Shown here piece by piece: positions 39,027 to 53,339 of a stretch of 64,000 bases of DNA. Position 1 is the stretch's first letter; every line of letters starts with the position of its first letter. The DNA comes from Metopolophium dirhodum (lineage: Eukaryota > Arthropoda > Insecta > Hemiptera > Aphididae), in assembly GCF_019925205.1 (NCBI RefSeq), contig NC_083566.1, forward strand, positions 13,082,001 to 13,146,000, read 5' to 3'. The position numbers and the translations under genes were made by a program. The notes beneath the pieces were generated by a model. That model did not search any database and had not been told where the DNA came from. It saw only the letters and a program-made list of their open reading frames with translations.

Positions 39027-40369
39027 AAAGGAAAATATATATACACATTGTACATATATTATATACCTATGCATTATACGCTTGGTTAAGGGCGTTTAAA
39101 GTTAAACTTAATATATAGGTATAATACACTGCGAACCTATACATATCATATTATATACTTCTACCCACTGGCACAATAAAGGTAACTGGCGAAACGTTTA
39201 ATTATACCACGGTGGTGAACCGTCGTCGGTCGTTATAATAATTTAATATATATATATATTAACTGTTTAGAGTATACCTACTAACGTAATTTTAAAAGGA
39301 AAACTGGAAAAATGACTGCAGTCTTCCGGTGTAGGTAATAGGTAATATTATTGTGAATGTAGGTATACGTTTATCAAAACTAGTGGATTGATTTTTCTTC
39401 CAATTCGCCAGTGAAATATCATCGCGGAACGCAGTAATAGTTTATGCGTTTCAGTATTGAAAACATATACCATCTGTTTAACATGTATTTTAATAAACTA
39501 GAATAATTAAATAATTGTGATATTGTTTCATACAGCTGTCGATAGTGTTGATTAGTGCATGCAAAGTGTAGATAAAGTTGTTATTGTAATACAATTGATT
39601 TTTTAATTTTATAAACTGTAAATGAGTATACAATAATAGAATTCATCCATGCATTAATGTAGCATCATAGTTCATGACGTGAGACATCTGTCTATTATAT
39701 TCTATTCTGAATCCTGATAGCAGATCTACAAGTATAAGTATAACAATAATTATTGCAATTATTTTTTTAGCAGTTTGATATATGCTTGGAATTTTTAATG
39801 TTCGAACACTATAAGTTCGTAATTGGTTTTATTTTTTACCAAAGTAATGGAATAAATTCTAATGAATTTTAACCGTACATTTTCTAAGATTTTAAATTAA
39901 TTTTTTATCTTTTGGGATTTATTTGTTGCGACTTTAACTGTTATCGGCATCTAAGTCATGGCCCTAAAAATTATTATTTCAATATTTTGTATAACTAACA
40001 AGAGTGATTAAAAAATGTGTTTTATTAAGAAAAAAAATGTTAACTGCAATGTATTGATTAACTACCCAGATTTAAAGAATTTGATGATCTCCACAAATTA
40101 TTCGTTCATTCGAGTAAATAATGAATAATATTTTTTCTAGTCAGGCCTGAGGTAATTTCTTTTTATTTACCATCTAACCTGCTACAGCATGGTGTCAATT
40201 GACTTATAAAATTACTTATCTTCGAACGCTCGATCTTGTGTTTTTTACATGACTGGTTTTTTTTCCTTTCGCCTGTATAACATTTATTTTTTGCCGTATT
40301 AAATTATGTTATAATGTTATTATTAAAGATATTATCTATATAATAATATATACACTTACCACCTATACG

Positions 40370-41320
40370 GCTATATCGTTTTTATAAACCTCGCTGCACA
40401 GCCGCACGATATAATATTATATATACAGACAACAGCGAGACTTTGTCGATCTTGTCCATCCAGCTGTTGTATATAGTCTTGACTCGTATATAATATATAC
40501 ACACATATAAGTGCGGTTAACTCTGGTCCTCTAAATACACCGGTCCGTTCATAAAAATATAATGTTTTCGATTTAATCGGCCGACTATAGTTCTCGTTAT
40601 GTGCGATTAGTGGCGACAGTCAGAAGCCGCTTCCACATTTACGCCCAGCCTATGCTATCGATTAACTTGTCAAAATCGTCAAAACGAAACTAAAATATTA
40701 CTACGCACGACAATGGTGTATGCATTGAATAGTAATTATATATATTTATAAAAAAAAAATTCAAAGTCATTGGTCCATTTACAAAACACTTTTACTACAA
40801 CACAACGATAATATCAAATAATTCTACACACGCATACACATCACATCATAATATATATTATAAAGTTATTTTATAATATTATTAACACCGGTTTGTACGT
40901 TTCGATCAAAATCCTTCTTCTTTTTTCCACCGTTTGATTTATACATTATAGATTATTATTATTTTAGTTACTGCGGTGTGTTTCTCAATCGTGATATTAT
41001 TATTATTATATGCTACTGCCACCGCCGACTGCGACGTGACGTTCGGTCGTCATCTTCGAGTGCACCTACATAATAATATTATATTTATACGATCGGCGGC
41101 GGTAGCGTTTTTTGACGGCCGATTATTATGGTAATATTAATTTTTTTATGTTCGTCAGTGTGGGGATAATATTATAGCATTATAACATTTGCCTATACCT
41201 ACCGTGGCTGATAAACATCGGGTTAATGCGATGCGGTCCGAATTAAAAGGTTTCTGAATGAAATCACTTTATGCGTGATGGAATTTTTATTTCGTGGGTG
41301 GAGTCCGCGTAAATTAAGTG
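40370..41320. other. CpG-richer island in intron 1, nearest to exon 2
   Basis: Two stretches of raised CpG: 40380-40700, and 40970-41260 with GCCACCGCCGACTGCGACGT and GATCGGCGGCGGTAGCG. No ORF is supported. A regulatory role is possible but only by analogy with enhancer-rich homeobox introns. Confidence 0.35.
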
Positions 41321-42711
41321 GTTATTTAAATCCAATAAAACTGTCGATTATTTTTTTATTCTCAGTAGGAGTATAATATTATATTGTGTATACACGTCAT
41401 GTGACCGCCCGTGTTAGATTTTATTAAATTAAAATAGAGGGAAAAAATGCGGTTGAAAACTTGTATTGTTGGGTGTGTTAGGTAATTCAATAAAAGCTCG
41501 ATTGCTTTGCATTATGTCATATTCTTATGATACATAATATGTTCGAATATACGCACGTTCTATACGGAGGTAGGTATTTTAATATTTTAATCTGTTCACA
41601 TTTAATTGATTTTTAATTTAATGCTTTTAAACAGGAAATATATGGTAGAATACCTAATAAAAAAAAAAAAACAGTTTGAGTCAATGTGTCTGTTGTACAA
41701 GAAAACGTTTACTTGCCGGAGGGTTCTTGACTACTTGTATAATAATATGGTCGTACTAAAAAAAAACACTTAGTTGACAACAGCAATCGAAGTCCTATAT
41801 AAAAACTTTGTTTTTATATTTGCAATTTTAACCAAAAGAGGAAACACACTATATTTTCTTTTGAAGGAAACATATCTTAATCGACTTAGGTTCCTCTTAC
41901 AAATGTACAGTTAATTTGTTGAAAAATTATTACCCAACAATTAGGTGACTAAATGTACAAATCGTATACATAAATAATTATCTTATTAGTATGCGCGCAT
42001 ATCCTATAATGTATAATAAACAAATTCTCATCTTGTTTATTGTTGTTTTATACTTTTATTATTAACTATTAAAAGTCATTTGATGGCTTTTAAAATAAAC
42101 ATAATTATATTTTCTCTAAATACATCAAATCCTCAATTTAAAAAGCGAAATAACAGACACAAAGTGTAGTTGTAATAATTTCTACTTTTTAATTAAATTC
42201 TCTTTTTATTGCGTGTTATAATTATTATACTATGACATACAAAATATCACTTTAAAAACATTGATAATACTTTAATTCATAAAGTAATATTTAGATTTTC
42301 ATGATTATTTATTAACTTCTTTAATTTAAAATGCACATTTATTTAAATTTATATTACTGTGAAAAATAGAACACGCTCTGATTAAGTACCTAGATATACT
42401 ATAGACAGTATTAAAGTATATAATATAATAATGGAGATCTAACGAATAATATAAAAAATGTTCTCTTCAATGACGAAACAAAAACATTGAATAATTATAA
42501 CACTTATATTTATGTATAATTATTATTAGTTATAACTATATACACAGATATTAATTAGTAATGTTAACGAGTTAAAACGTAGGTACCTACCAACATACAT
42601 AATGTTTAATAGGTTCTTGTGGTATAATATCCGTATGATTAATATTGACTTGTTCGCGTGATTATTGATTATACTGAGTAATAAAATTCATTTTGCGTAC
42701 ACTTTTTCTAG

Positions 42712-43214
42712 GAGAAAATAGCTGCAATTCTAGTGACACCGAGCAAAACCGTCATCAGTCCGTGCCGTCCGACCAACACAACGTAATGCGCGGTGGCGGA
42801 TGCGGAGGCATTGGTGGAGGCGGTGGAGTAAGTTCCGGAGGAGGTGGTGGCGGTGGTGGCGGTGGAGGAGGAGGAGGAGGAGGAGGAATAGGATGTGGTG
42901 GTGGAGGAGGAGGACCTCCACAACAGCGTCGGTCAGCCGACATGGACGACATGAGCGGCGGTGGATGTGGCGACAGCAGCGACGGTGAACCGGACGATGA
43001 GCAACTATCCGGTGGCCGGGCGAGCGCGTCACCCGCGGCCGCGGCCGGTGGCATGTCACCGCCCGACAAGAAAAAGCACCGTCGGAACCGCACCACGTTC
43101 ACCACCTATCAGCTGCACGAGCTGGAGCGAGCGTTCGAGAAGTCGCACTACCCGGACGTGTACAGCCGCGAAGAGCTGGCCATGAAGGTCAACTTGCCGG
43201 AAGTCAGGGTCCAG
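42712..43214 (+). CDS. Rx: Retinal homeobox protein Rx, coding exon 2 (Gly tract, homeodomain residues 1-46)
   Basis: Completes Gly88 and encodes residues 89-255. Order: a Ser/Asn-rich stretch ENSCNSSDTEQ (89-99); a glycine-rich region 115-155 with 17 consecutive Gly at 130-146; an acidic segment around SSDGEPDDEQ; Ala/Ser; the basic KKK; then homeodomain residues 1-46 (210-255), starting HRRNRTTFTTYQLHELERAF and ending LPEVRVQ. The homeodomain matches Rx closely; DVYSREELA.KVNLPEVRVQ is typical of Rx and its paired-like relatives. The exon ends at CAG|GTGAGT, phase 0, after residue 46, the usual intron site of paired-class homeoboxes. Helix 3 (WFQN, residue 50) and any OAR motif are therefore on later exons. 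The acceptor is CTTTTTCTAG|GA. The upstream ATG at 42693 is intronic. The Gly tract uses mixed GGA/GGT/GGC codons. Confidence 0.95.
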
Positions 43215-46200
43215 GTGAGTCTTTCTTTGATTTTGCTTCACACATCAACCGTATTGTATTCGCAGCCAATTTATTATAATAATATTACCGCATACGTATA
43301 GCCCCCGACCCCGGCGCGCCTGTTTGGAATTTTCCTATACCTAGGTAGGTTAAGTGGCAATAAGGAATCGCGATCCTAATATCTAACCTAACCTATTCTG
43401 CAGTATGATAATATTATATCATAAATTATTATCATAAAACTATTTATACTATACCTACACTCTCGATCGGCATTTCTGAGTTGCGCAAAGTTAAAAAATT
43501 ACTGCAATTTGTAAATATCATCTACAGTGTTATTTTTTTCATTAATTTTGGTAGGACATTTAAAAGGATAAAGTTGCAAATGTGGTAAAGTCGTCGTTGT
43601 CTTTGTAGTTTATACTATAATTGTAGCCTTGGCATTAAGAAAATAAGAAAATACATTCTGTTGCCAGAATGCTCATCGCATTGTTAGATGCATAAATCCA
43701 TCAGTACTAGTTGGAAACCTTCTTGAACTATTTGTCGAGTGTGTGATAGAAAAATACAGCTTGGTAGAGTACCTCCGTTTAAATAAAATTATATCCACCA
43801 TTTCCAGTATCACCATGACACTATTATTATTATGATTTTTGAATATTGTACACCGTGGTATACATCTTATACGAGTGTACATAGCTGGTATACCGATATA
43901 ATAATATTATGTTATAATTATTTTACTATTCCTGAGTAGTGAGTACTACACTATACATTAGTATTTAATATATATAATATGTATATATATACACTACACC
44001 AGTACACCATAGCATAACCGTAGAAATAATTGATAAAACAACATATGTCAAATACCATGATGTTTACTGTTAAGTTCCCAAAAACGAATTCACAGTGAAA
44101 AAATTGTCAATATTGCATATTTGCATTACGATTTACAGATAAATTAAGTACTGAAAAACGATTAATTTGACCAATGCATATTATTATTAGTAAATTTTGA
44201 TTTAACATTTTAATGTGAACGTGGTGAACGTGGTACATATATAAATTACATAAATAATAACAGTTAATCGTTTTATGTTTCATTTCGTTTTACGTTGTGT
44301 AAACAATGTATACGTATTAACGAGTAATTAATAAAAAACAATTATGATTATTACGTGTTTCTCCTTTATTTTTTTTCATAAATTCTTATTTTAATTCCAT
44401 AATTGTCAATAATAATATGATTGACTATATAATATGACCATAGACAATAGACTTCTATATTAACTAACTAGTTACTAGTTAGTAGTTACTACTGACAATA
44501 TTTCATTGTTTTTTATCATTATCTCCGTTATCGAAAAAGTATTAAATACCATTTAATTGAATAGTTATAATACGTCTTGTTATGGTACTGTTAGATAACT
44601 ATTAAACTATTTACATTTCTGTATGTAGCAGTACAATTTTCTGACGTTATTCCCTGTAACATTCAATGTTTAACTAAATTAATTATGTACGATTGGACGA
44701 AATTCTATGAATTTCACTGTTATACATTTTAATTATTAAACGAATTCTATGAATTATTTGAACCAAATGAATAATAGAAGAATATTATTAATATCTAATA
44801 ATTTACATACAAAATATATATACAGTAATTTATTGTTAGGTGCATTTTAATGAATCAAGGGATCCAATTTTCATCATAAAATCAACCTTGATATTTTCAG
44901 CAAAATATCGTTTGCAGTGTGCATCCAAACAATACAATACAATTAATACAATTAATCAGATAAGTTTTACCCAAAAAAAATTGTATTTATAAAATTGTTC
45001 TATAAACGTTTGTATCCATATAAATTATTTACTTTGGTAAATTATATTTTAATCATAATTCATAATATAATATGGGTATATTTTTATTAATTTAACATTA
45101 CAATTTATTTGTAAATTGTAACACAAATGATAATAAAGTAATACAAAAAATAAGATTGTCATATACAATTAATAATAAATTAAAGACATTTAATACTCCA
45201 ATAAGTCCCATAGCAAAACTTTTCCGACATTGTTTAAGCTTTTTGAATTATTTCAAATGAGTCAAAAGTATTGAGATTACAATAATTAGTAATAAATAAA
45301 GTAAAAATTATTATAACTATCACAATACAAACTACGCTACCTAACAAATATCAAGTTACACATTTATTGTATTATTTATATAAGTACAAGTTATATTGTG
45401 TACCATCATTTAAAAATAAATATAATACAAGTTGGTACATTGATATTTGGTGGTATAAAATTATTTATTTGCAATAAATTATTATTAAGAGGTATACCTA
45501 CTTTAATATCCTATTACCATGCTAAATCAATGATATTATATAAATTATAATATAGCCTTATTTTGAGTTTCTATAAATCAATTACAAATTATTGGTATAC
45601 TCCATGCTATAATACAATAAATATAATTTTCTTATCATATGAATTATAAAGAATTATACAAGATGATCCATTTAAGTGTTTACCTACCCAAGTATAAGTA
45701 ATTACTATTTAGTTATAACTTATAAGTATTTACTATTTATCTATTCGTTAAAAATGTTGGTGTATTAAAAACAAATACTCCGAAAAATATTGTCATTAAA
45801 ATAAGTAAAAATTAAAAAATTACAAAAACGTTGCTTGCAAAGTCATAAAATGATGCAAAAATAATATTTTCAAAAAACTGAAAACTTTTTGCAATAATTA
45901 GTGTAGAAACTTATACGTGGAAATACCTGTATATTATAAGATTCTTATCATAATGGGCGAAAACATAAAAGTAAATTCTGGACAAAAACATATTATGTAT
46001 CCAATTGATACTAATTTTTGAATGACAAAATAATTAATAAATTACAGTCAACAAACGAACATTTTATCAAAATGTCACGTTCAAATAATAACTTATGTTT
46101 GAAAGCGCGTGGGCAAGTGTATACTTATTCAATTTTGTTTTATAATTAATATAATTAATAACGTAATAACTATATAATAAGTTATAAACTGTGATTTGAA

Positions 46201-47739
46201 TGAACCATAAAATGTTTCTGATTGCTATCTAAAATCGAATTTCGTTATTTAATTATCTCCGCTTAATTGGCACTGTGATTAAATTATAGTTTGATTAGTT
46301 GAATATAGTTAACGTAGATTCAGAAACTCCACCGAGTAGACAAATAATATATGTTATATGTGTGTGCGTATGTGCAAATATGTGCGCGTGTGCGTGTGTG
46401 GGCGATACCTCCTCAAGAGTCTTTAGTTAAATTATATAATGGATGTGACTATACGTTTGTCATTTAAATGCATCCACAAATAATATTCCTACCCTCTCTA
46501 TTTACGTCCGTCGTACAAAATAAGTATCGTTACCAAGTATTTCGTTCTGATATTTTTACGCTTAAATATATCATTTTTATTTTTATTCGCCATATATCTG
46601 CATTAGCTAATTTATATAATTAAATAATAAATTAAAAAAACTGTACCATGCATGTTCTTGTAGATGAGTGAGAAAGAAATCATTAAATAAATAAAAATAT
46701 GAGCCACTATTACGCGTTCCTCTCGGCGTTAGTGTAACAGTGTATAGTGTTTTATATAAAAGAGAAAACCGCGGGCTGCAATTACATAAATTAATTTTAG
46801 GACGCAGTTTTACCTAATTCCGTTTTCACTCAAGGAATAACAACAAAACTTTTAAACTACAAAGACAATCTAATTAATTTTATGATTTTCTAATAAAATA
46901 TGATGACATTATTATAGAAAAGTTCAATTAATAATATCGAGATGAATAATGTAATAATCACTGTTTGAATTGAATGCAAATATAGGGTTTAATTTTAATT
47001 ACACTACCAAGTACCAACCGTTATTACTTAATAAAAACCAAAATTATAATTTGAAAAATGTTTAGATTAAAAATCTTTTTATTACGTTTCTACATTATCC
47101 AGATCATACAAAACCTGTGTGTAGATGTAAAGCCGTATAGGTATACATACAGACCCACACCAAAAAAATATTAAACAGGTGTCCGGATTGTATTTTTTGT
47201 AAAACATTATGAATAGGTTCTAATCTAATAGTCGTCTGAAATTGTCAGTAATCACACAATATCAAATTCGTAATACTTGTGGTTTAATCAGTTTTAGCGA
47301 TAAATGATAGATTGAGCGACGTGTGAACGTAAAAATATGTTGAATTTGACAATAACTAAAATAGATTTTCGATTTCGCTAAACAACACTACGAGTTAATT
47401 CCCAAAGTATGGCTCAAACAATCTTTACAATACCATAATTGCTTATAGTTAGTCATCACTCATCATAAAAAACTAGGGTATATCATATATAGGTATACTA
47501 TATTATCTGCAGTGTAGGTTGAAAATTGTTTTGAAAAACTGTATAATATCACGTGCACCATGGTTGGGCGAGTAAAAGGGATTTCGACTACGATGCATGG
47601 GCTATATATATATATATTATATTTATAGGTATAAGTTAGGTGAGTTAGTTAGGTTAAAGTAGGTAAGTTAGGTTAGGTTATATATATATATTGTTTTTGA
47701 AAAGATCTTTTCTTTCACGGCAATCTTTCAGGTCGCGTA

Positions 47740-48180
47740 TCGTTATTGTCTCTGAGGAGGTGGAAGGGTGGTTATAGAGGGTGCGGGTTTATGGTGATGA
47801 TGATGATGATGATGATGACGGGGTGGGGAAAATTGCCGTTAATCGTATCATATTTACTCGGCCGCGTCGACGCGTTTGCTCGAGACGGGCGGAGGAAAAA
47901 AAACAATCGCATTTTCCGGTACGCCGCACCGTCACCGCCGCCACCGCTACCACACCGTATGTATAATATGTATCCATTATATATCCTGCTGCCCGGCACA
48001 CTTGACTCGTTTCCCACAAGAATGTTTTCAGTCCGCCGCCGCACTACTATTTGTTACGACGAACATTATATTCGCAGGCAGTGTGTGTGTGTTAAAAATA
48101 CTAAAAGTCCACGGTTGTTGTTATTCTTGGTGTAATAAACGTGATATGGCGGCCGTCGAGAGATCGGCAAGAGAAACCAG
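47740..48180. other. CpG-richer island in intron 2, with (GAT)n
   Basis: A GAT run at 47795-47818 is followed by a CpG-rich stretch (CCGCGTCGACGCG, CGCCGCACCGTCACCGCCGC). Five short frames overlap on both strands and none shows a domain. Their Asp, Met or Ile runs come from the trinucleotide repeat. Confidence 0.35.
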
Positions 48181-48439
48181 ACAACGTCTCTTTATATTAT
48201 AATATATTATAATCACTCGCATTGGGATTCACACACACATATATTATTATAATTAAGTGTCATATTTGTGGTAAATAACAATCATTATTCAGGAAATTTA
48301 TAATTTTGAAAATATTGATAAAATTACTAATTATAAACAACTTGGAAATAAAAGTTATATTTTTAGCATTTTTTAAATTATTTACTTTCTAATGGTAACA
48401 TACTTATATTTCTAATTTCAAATTCCGAAGCAGAATATT

Positions 48440-48790
48440 TTTACGAAATTTGACATTCAAACGAAAAATGCGATTTTTCCTCCAACAATGTTTTGTTATT
48501 TTGTTACGAAATACCTATATTCTATATGAATCGTAGGGAGTTCAACAAATATTCCATTACGTTTATTCTTATCTTCTAATCAGAATGGAATTTTCAAAAT
48601 ACCATTTTTCACTAATTTTTAGCTATTTTGTTATAACATAACATATAGTATAAAATTAAGTTGCTTTTTTTGTTCGAGATAAACTCCGAAATAGCTGAAT
48701 GTATTTCGATGCGGTTTACACTGTTAGATAGACAATTAACCGAGGGAGGTTTATTTGTATAATTTTTTGATAAACTCGATTAATAAAATG
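48440..48790. repeat. Dispersed repeat remnant (GAGGGAGGTTTATTTGTATA type)
   Basis: Contains CTCCGAAATAGCTGAATG, then a TTCGATGCGGTTTACACTGT block, then ATAGACAATTAACCGAGGGA and GGTTTATTTGTATAAT. Sequences of this plan recur in insect repeats, but I cannot name the family or set its limits. No ORF. Confidence 0.3.
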
Positions 48791-51239
48791 TATATATATA
48801 ATATAAAATATATAATCAATATCAATTGTCACGGAATATGTAAAATGTTATGATAAAAAATTATAATATAACTACTACTATTACTACTACCACTAGCTAC
48901 TACTCAATAACGATGTAGGTAGTTGGCACGCTTCAAAACTTATTATAATACAGCAGGGCGACTTCCCGGTTTTTACATTATATTTCATCATTATTCATAA
49001 ACAATTATTATACAATAATCTTACACGATTATTACTCATCAGTAAATACACGTGTGTATAAATATGAAATTAAAATTAGCTCAATTCGTATATTGCAAGA
49101 TTTTTCTAAAATCTAAATCTTTAATATAGTTAATAGTTATAATTTTTTATAGACTGTAACCATGAATTAATAATGGTACCTACCAAAAATATTAAGTTAC
49201 AACAATATGAATGTAAAATACACATTTTATATAACTTTTTCGTTTGCCTAAGTATATAGTATTATAGTTAAATAATATTTAACCTCAATATCTAAAATCT
49301 ATTTGGAAATGTATTTACAATAATCTTTAATTATATTAGGTACGTTTGAAAAACGGTACAGGGTGTCAAGGTGTTAAATTAAAGTATTTATTATGTTTAT
49401 TATGTCTGATAACATTTTTATGTTTTTGTATATAATATATATAATTATGCATAGAGTCTCAACACAAATTAAAATGTTAATGATTGGATTAGGTAGGTAC
49501 CTATATATTATGTTTTATTAAAGATATATTGTCTTTTAACACTGAAACTATTATAATATTATACCATTACAAACGGTTACGTCGTACAAATGGATCTTTT
49601 CTCTATGTTTTTAATAATTATTTCGTGGAACCCAAAACAATATTGTGTTTATAAACGCATAATATAGCGAGAGAAATAATTATCATGAAAATTTAAGCTC
49701 TTTACATTTCACTCGCGGCACGTTTAAAACCTCCCTTAATATAGTCTTACTTCATCACCTCCGGTCGTATACTATAAGTTAATTAAGTTCCCCTTTAAGA
49801 CCTGCTGCACCACAGGGTGATTTTGAAAGGTCTTTAAACGTGAAACGTGTAAAAACTGTATCGAATATTCGAATGTTTCAGCTCACCGCCGTTAAATTCT
49901 TCATCGCTACCTACCTATATATAATATATACTTATTGCACGAATTAAATCATTATGGTAAATTTACGTATTTATTGAAATCCATGCCAACAATGGTCAAA
50001 AGCTAGCATGAAAATGCATTTGAAAGTCTGTTTATTGTTTAATAAATATGTGTATAATAAAACGCAGGGTAATTTAAAACACTGCCCTCTATAGTCGAAC
50101 GGCGAATATTTTATAACCAGATATTGTAGGGATGTTAAATAATTCATAAAAGGAAATCACAATAAACTTTTTACCAAATTATAATCTTATTTTATAGTCA
50201 TAAACTCAATAGGTATTTGTTTTGTATATTAAATAAAAAGCAATAAACTCGATAAAAATGTAAAATATTTAAAGATAGATCTACACGTGCGGCATTCTTA
50301 AGAAGTGTATATAATATAATATTATAGATATAAAAAGAACTGTTATGATTCAATTCATATTATATTATGAATCATGATTGATTTGAATTTCATAAAATAG
50401 ATATTATGCACAGAACAAAACTGTATAAGTATTCATTAAATTTATACACTTAACAGTAAACAGGTTGAATAAACAAACTGTTAAAATTAAACCATATTTG
50501 AATTTTGTTCGTTGTATGAATACTTGCCTATATTATGCTGCATAATATTTTAACAAACTGATTTTAAAATCGTTCCTAAGTTTTTTAGAATTTAACATAA
50601 TAGTTAAACCTTTAAATATTGTATTTTGTGGAAAATAAACAATGTAGTCGGAGGACATATAACAGCTATGGACAATAAATATTAGGTATATATATAATAT
50701 TTATTTATATATGTGAACTAAACCTATTTTCAATGTATTTTGCAACTATGAAAGATAGTGGGCCGTTTGTTAGCTCCGTCGCTCAATCCCTATTATAGTA
50801 ATACCTATTTTAAATTTGTCAGCCATATTTAATTTATGAAATCATTTTGTTATTACGTTTCGTTCCGTAATTTTGGAAATATAGTCGAAGTCTGCAGTTT
50901 AAATCTATTATCATAATGTATTCATCTATAAATTCAACTGCAACCAAAGCGCATTATAGAATTATTTAAAACCGAGCCTAACTCGAGATTAATATATAAT
51001 ATATTTATAATAGCAAGTTATAACCGATTAAATAGATTACGGATCTGACCAAATGAGTGCAGTCTGTGAGTCGCGAGTGGTCTTTAATGCAATAATTATA
51101 CCCCGCATACGACCATGCACTTTGTACCTATATAATAATATATACACTGATGATGACGTAACGGAATCCTATTTATTCGCGAAAAGCGATTTACCGATTT
51201 CGAGACGACTATAATAATAATAGCAATGCACCTTTATAT

Positions 51240-51970
51240 AGTTATACAAAAGGACAGCAGCAGGAAGTCTACTCCGGACCGTTTTACGCCGAGGTAGGAC
51301 GCTCCTATACCTATATACCTACCCTATAAATTCATATGGACTGCGCGAAATGCCGAGAGATGCGGAAACGGAGCGGCGGCGCCGATGATGCTGAAAATGG
51401 CGACTCAAAGCACCCCCCCCGATCGACCGCCATTACATTCGCTCCTGCGCCTGCACAGTGCAGTGTACCGCTCTTCTCGCTGCGGCGGGAGTGGTGGCGG
51501 TGTATGTCCTGCTCTTTCGGGCGCACCGGAGATGTTCTCCTCTCGCCTATACCCCTTTGCGAGAGTGCGCGTACACACACACAAAACGCACGCGCACGCG
51601 TAGCCACCCTTATTTTCGCCGACGCCGCGGGTGGACTTTGCGAAATTTAATGAATTTAACACTCGATTTAGCCATCATTAATCCAAGGTTCATAATTAAG
51701 CTCAGTTTATAATGTAGGCGGAACTAACGCGTATACATTCGCAGCCGCCGAGTCTCGATCCCGTTCGGTACCGCCGGTGGTTCGAGTAGTTTGGGGCAGA
51801 GGTCAGGTAAGAGCGGCGGTCTTGACGGTGGGGAGGTGTACGGAAAAGGGTTTGCACGCGACGGATTGCCGTTAGTAGGGTGGAGGGGATGGAGGTATTG
51901 AAACGGCCGATGGTCGATAATTAAGTTTGTCTTAGCGCGTACATACCAATAATAATACACTACATCTGCA
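51240..51970. other. Strong CpG-rich island in intron 2
   Basis: The most GC- and CpG-rich stretch downstream of exon 2, for example CGGAGCGGCGGCGCCGATG and CGCACGCGCACGCG, with GC-rich sequence continuing to 51900. Frames are open on both strands for up to 104 codons, as expected from high GC, and no domain is visible. TCAG|GTAAGA at 51802-51811 resembles a splice donor. It is a candidate alternative promoter, ncRNA start or enhancer. Confidence 0.4.
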
Positions 51971-53339
51971 ACAGTATATGACAAACATGTCACATTATGT
52001 AGATTTGTGGCACTCGACTAAAGTGCACAGTGCACGCATAATATAATATAATTTGTTTTATATAATATCATAGAATAATAATAATAATGATGTTAAATAT
52101 TACCTATATTATATTATAATAACATAAAATACTTTTTGCAAACATTTACTACGTGATTAATAACATTTGAAATGATTGCATTTATTCAAAATTTGTTTGA
52201 TATACCATTCGCTTAGAAAATCGATTTTCAGTGTTCTGGTAAACTGTATGAAAAAAACGGGCAATAGGTATCATCAGGTGTATACTTATGCAATGAACCA
52301 AATAACATAGATCCAATTCGTTTATTAAGGGGTTTCATATAGGCAATTTGAATGACATTTTAAATTCTAAATATAATATATTATATTTAAATACTAATTA
52401 AAAATAACTTATAAGTGGTGATGTTTCCGTGTCAGTACCATTGTTGCATAATAATAATGAGACCGTATGAAAAATCAATTTTTCATCGGAAAAACCGAGA
52501 AGGCTAAAATTGTAGTTAAAAGAAACCAAATTTTCTCAATCAAAAAAAAAGGAAACTTTGTGTGTGCAATATCGTTTTTCTTTTTTTTAAAAAAAAGATA
52601 GTGGGTGTGTACAATAATATATTACCTACAATACGTAAAAAATACTATATTTAAGATTTTATATCGAAATTACTGTGTAGATAAACAAAGTTTTTCCAAA
52701 TGATAACACATTATCCAAATCATAAGTGGTTATAGATTTTTCATCTATGGTCTCGTTTAAAACTTTTGAATATATGAACAGCCCACCTACTAATTAAAAA
52801 TTTGGATTTTTTTTTTTAGTCTCATATCTATTAGTCTTATACAATTTTACCAATATACCCAAAGCTAACATTTTACTGATAAATGATGATTAAGTAAAAA
52901 TTATAGATAATTGGGGTTTTAATATCCCTATGCCCACCCTAATACCCATTTATGTCTGTATAGTATCGATCAGTATATCCCCTTTGTTTTGATACGTGCG
53001 AAATATATATTATTATCTTATTTAACTATAAAAATAACTGAAAATAAAATAGTATGTACAAATCTATAAGCAGCGATTTATTTTGAATAGATATTATATA
53101 GTGTAATATAACTATACGAAGATTTTTAACTACGCCAGAAACGTATAAAATAAATGTGTATGTGCCATATTGTGTTCACGAGGTGTATTGTACGGTCAGA
53201 GCTGCTTTAAAGCTTAAATTAGCCATGCAGTGAAAATACATAATATACTTATTACTTATATACCTATATACTACCATATAGTTTGTAGTTTGTACAACCA
53301 TTTGATTACGTTCGTTTTTAAAACGATATATTAGTACGC

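Larger units (their letters stand above)
21507..42711 (+). other. Rx intron 1 (about 21.2 kb, GC-AG type)
   Basis: The donor is GCAAGT at 21507-21512. The acceptor is ACTTTTTCTAG ending at 42711 after a short T-rich tract. Most of it is AT-rich DNA with no coding frame I can support, specifically 21545-22290, 22700-23500, 24050-25380, 25470-28940, 29360-32140, 34050-35090, 35940-37290, 37770-38600 and 41330-42690. The items listed separately inside it are CpG-rich islands, repeat copies, microsatellites, a poly(A) tract and a hairpin. Large early introns in developmental homeobox genes often carry enhancers, and the CpG-richer islands are the natural candidates. Confidence 0.75.

Noticed and set aside
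42693..42711. ATG-like start of a 202-codon frame running through Rx exon 2
   Set aside because: This stretch is the 3' end of intron 1 with its pyrimidine tract and AG acceptor. The frame only appears to start here because the intron is open. The same applies to the codons after 43214, which are intron 2.
42755..43105. Minus-strand frame rich in proline opposite Rx exon 2
   Set aside because: It is the antisense of the glycine tract and homeodomain, where the + strand has a clear homeodomain.
47634..47680. TTAGG-like telomeric repeats (GTTAGG, AGGTTAGG)
   Set aside because: Only a few degenerate units mixed with TAGGTA-type sequence. TAGGTAGGTA motifs are everywhere in the window, so this is not a telomere or a clear interstitial array.
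51332..51712. Overlapping frames of 72-104 codons on both strands
   Set aside because: CpG-rich composition opens all frames. None shows a recognisable domain or splice fit to Rx.
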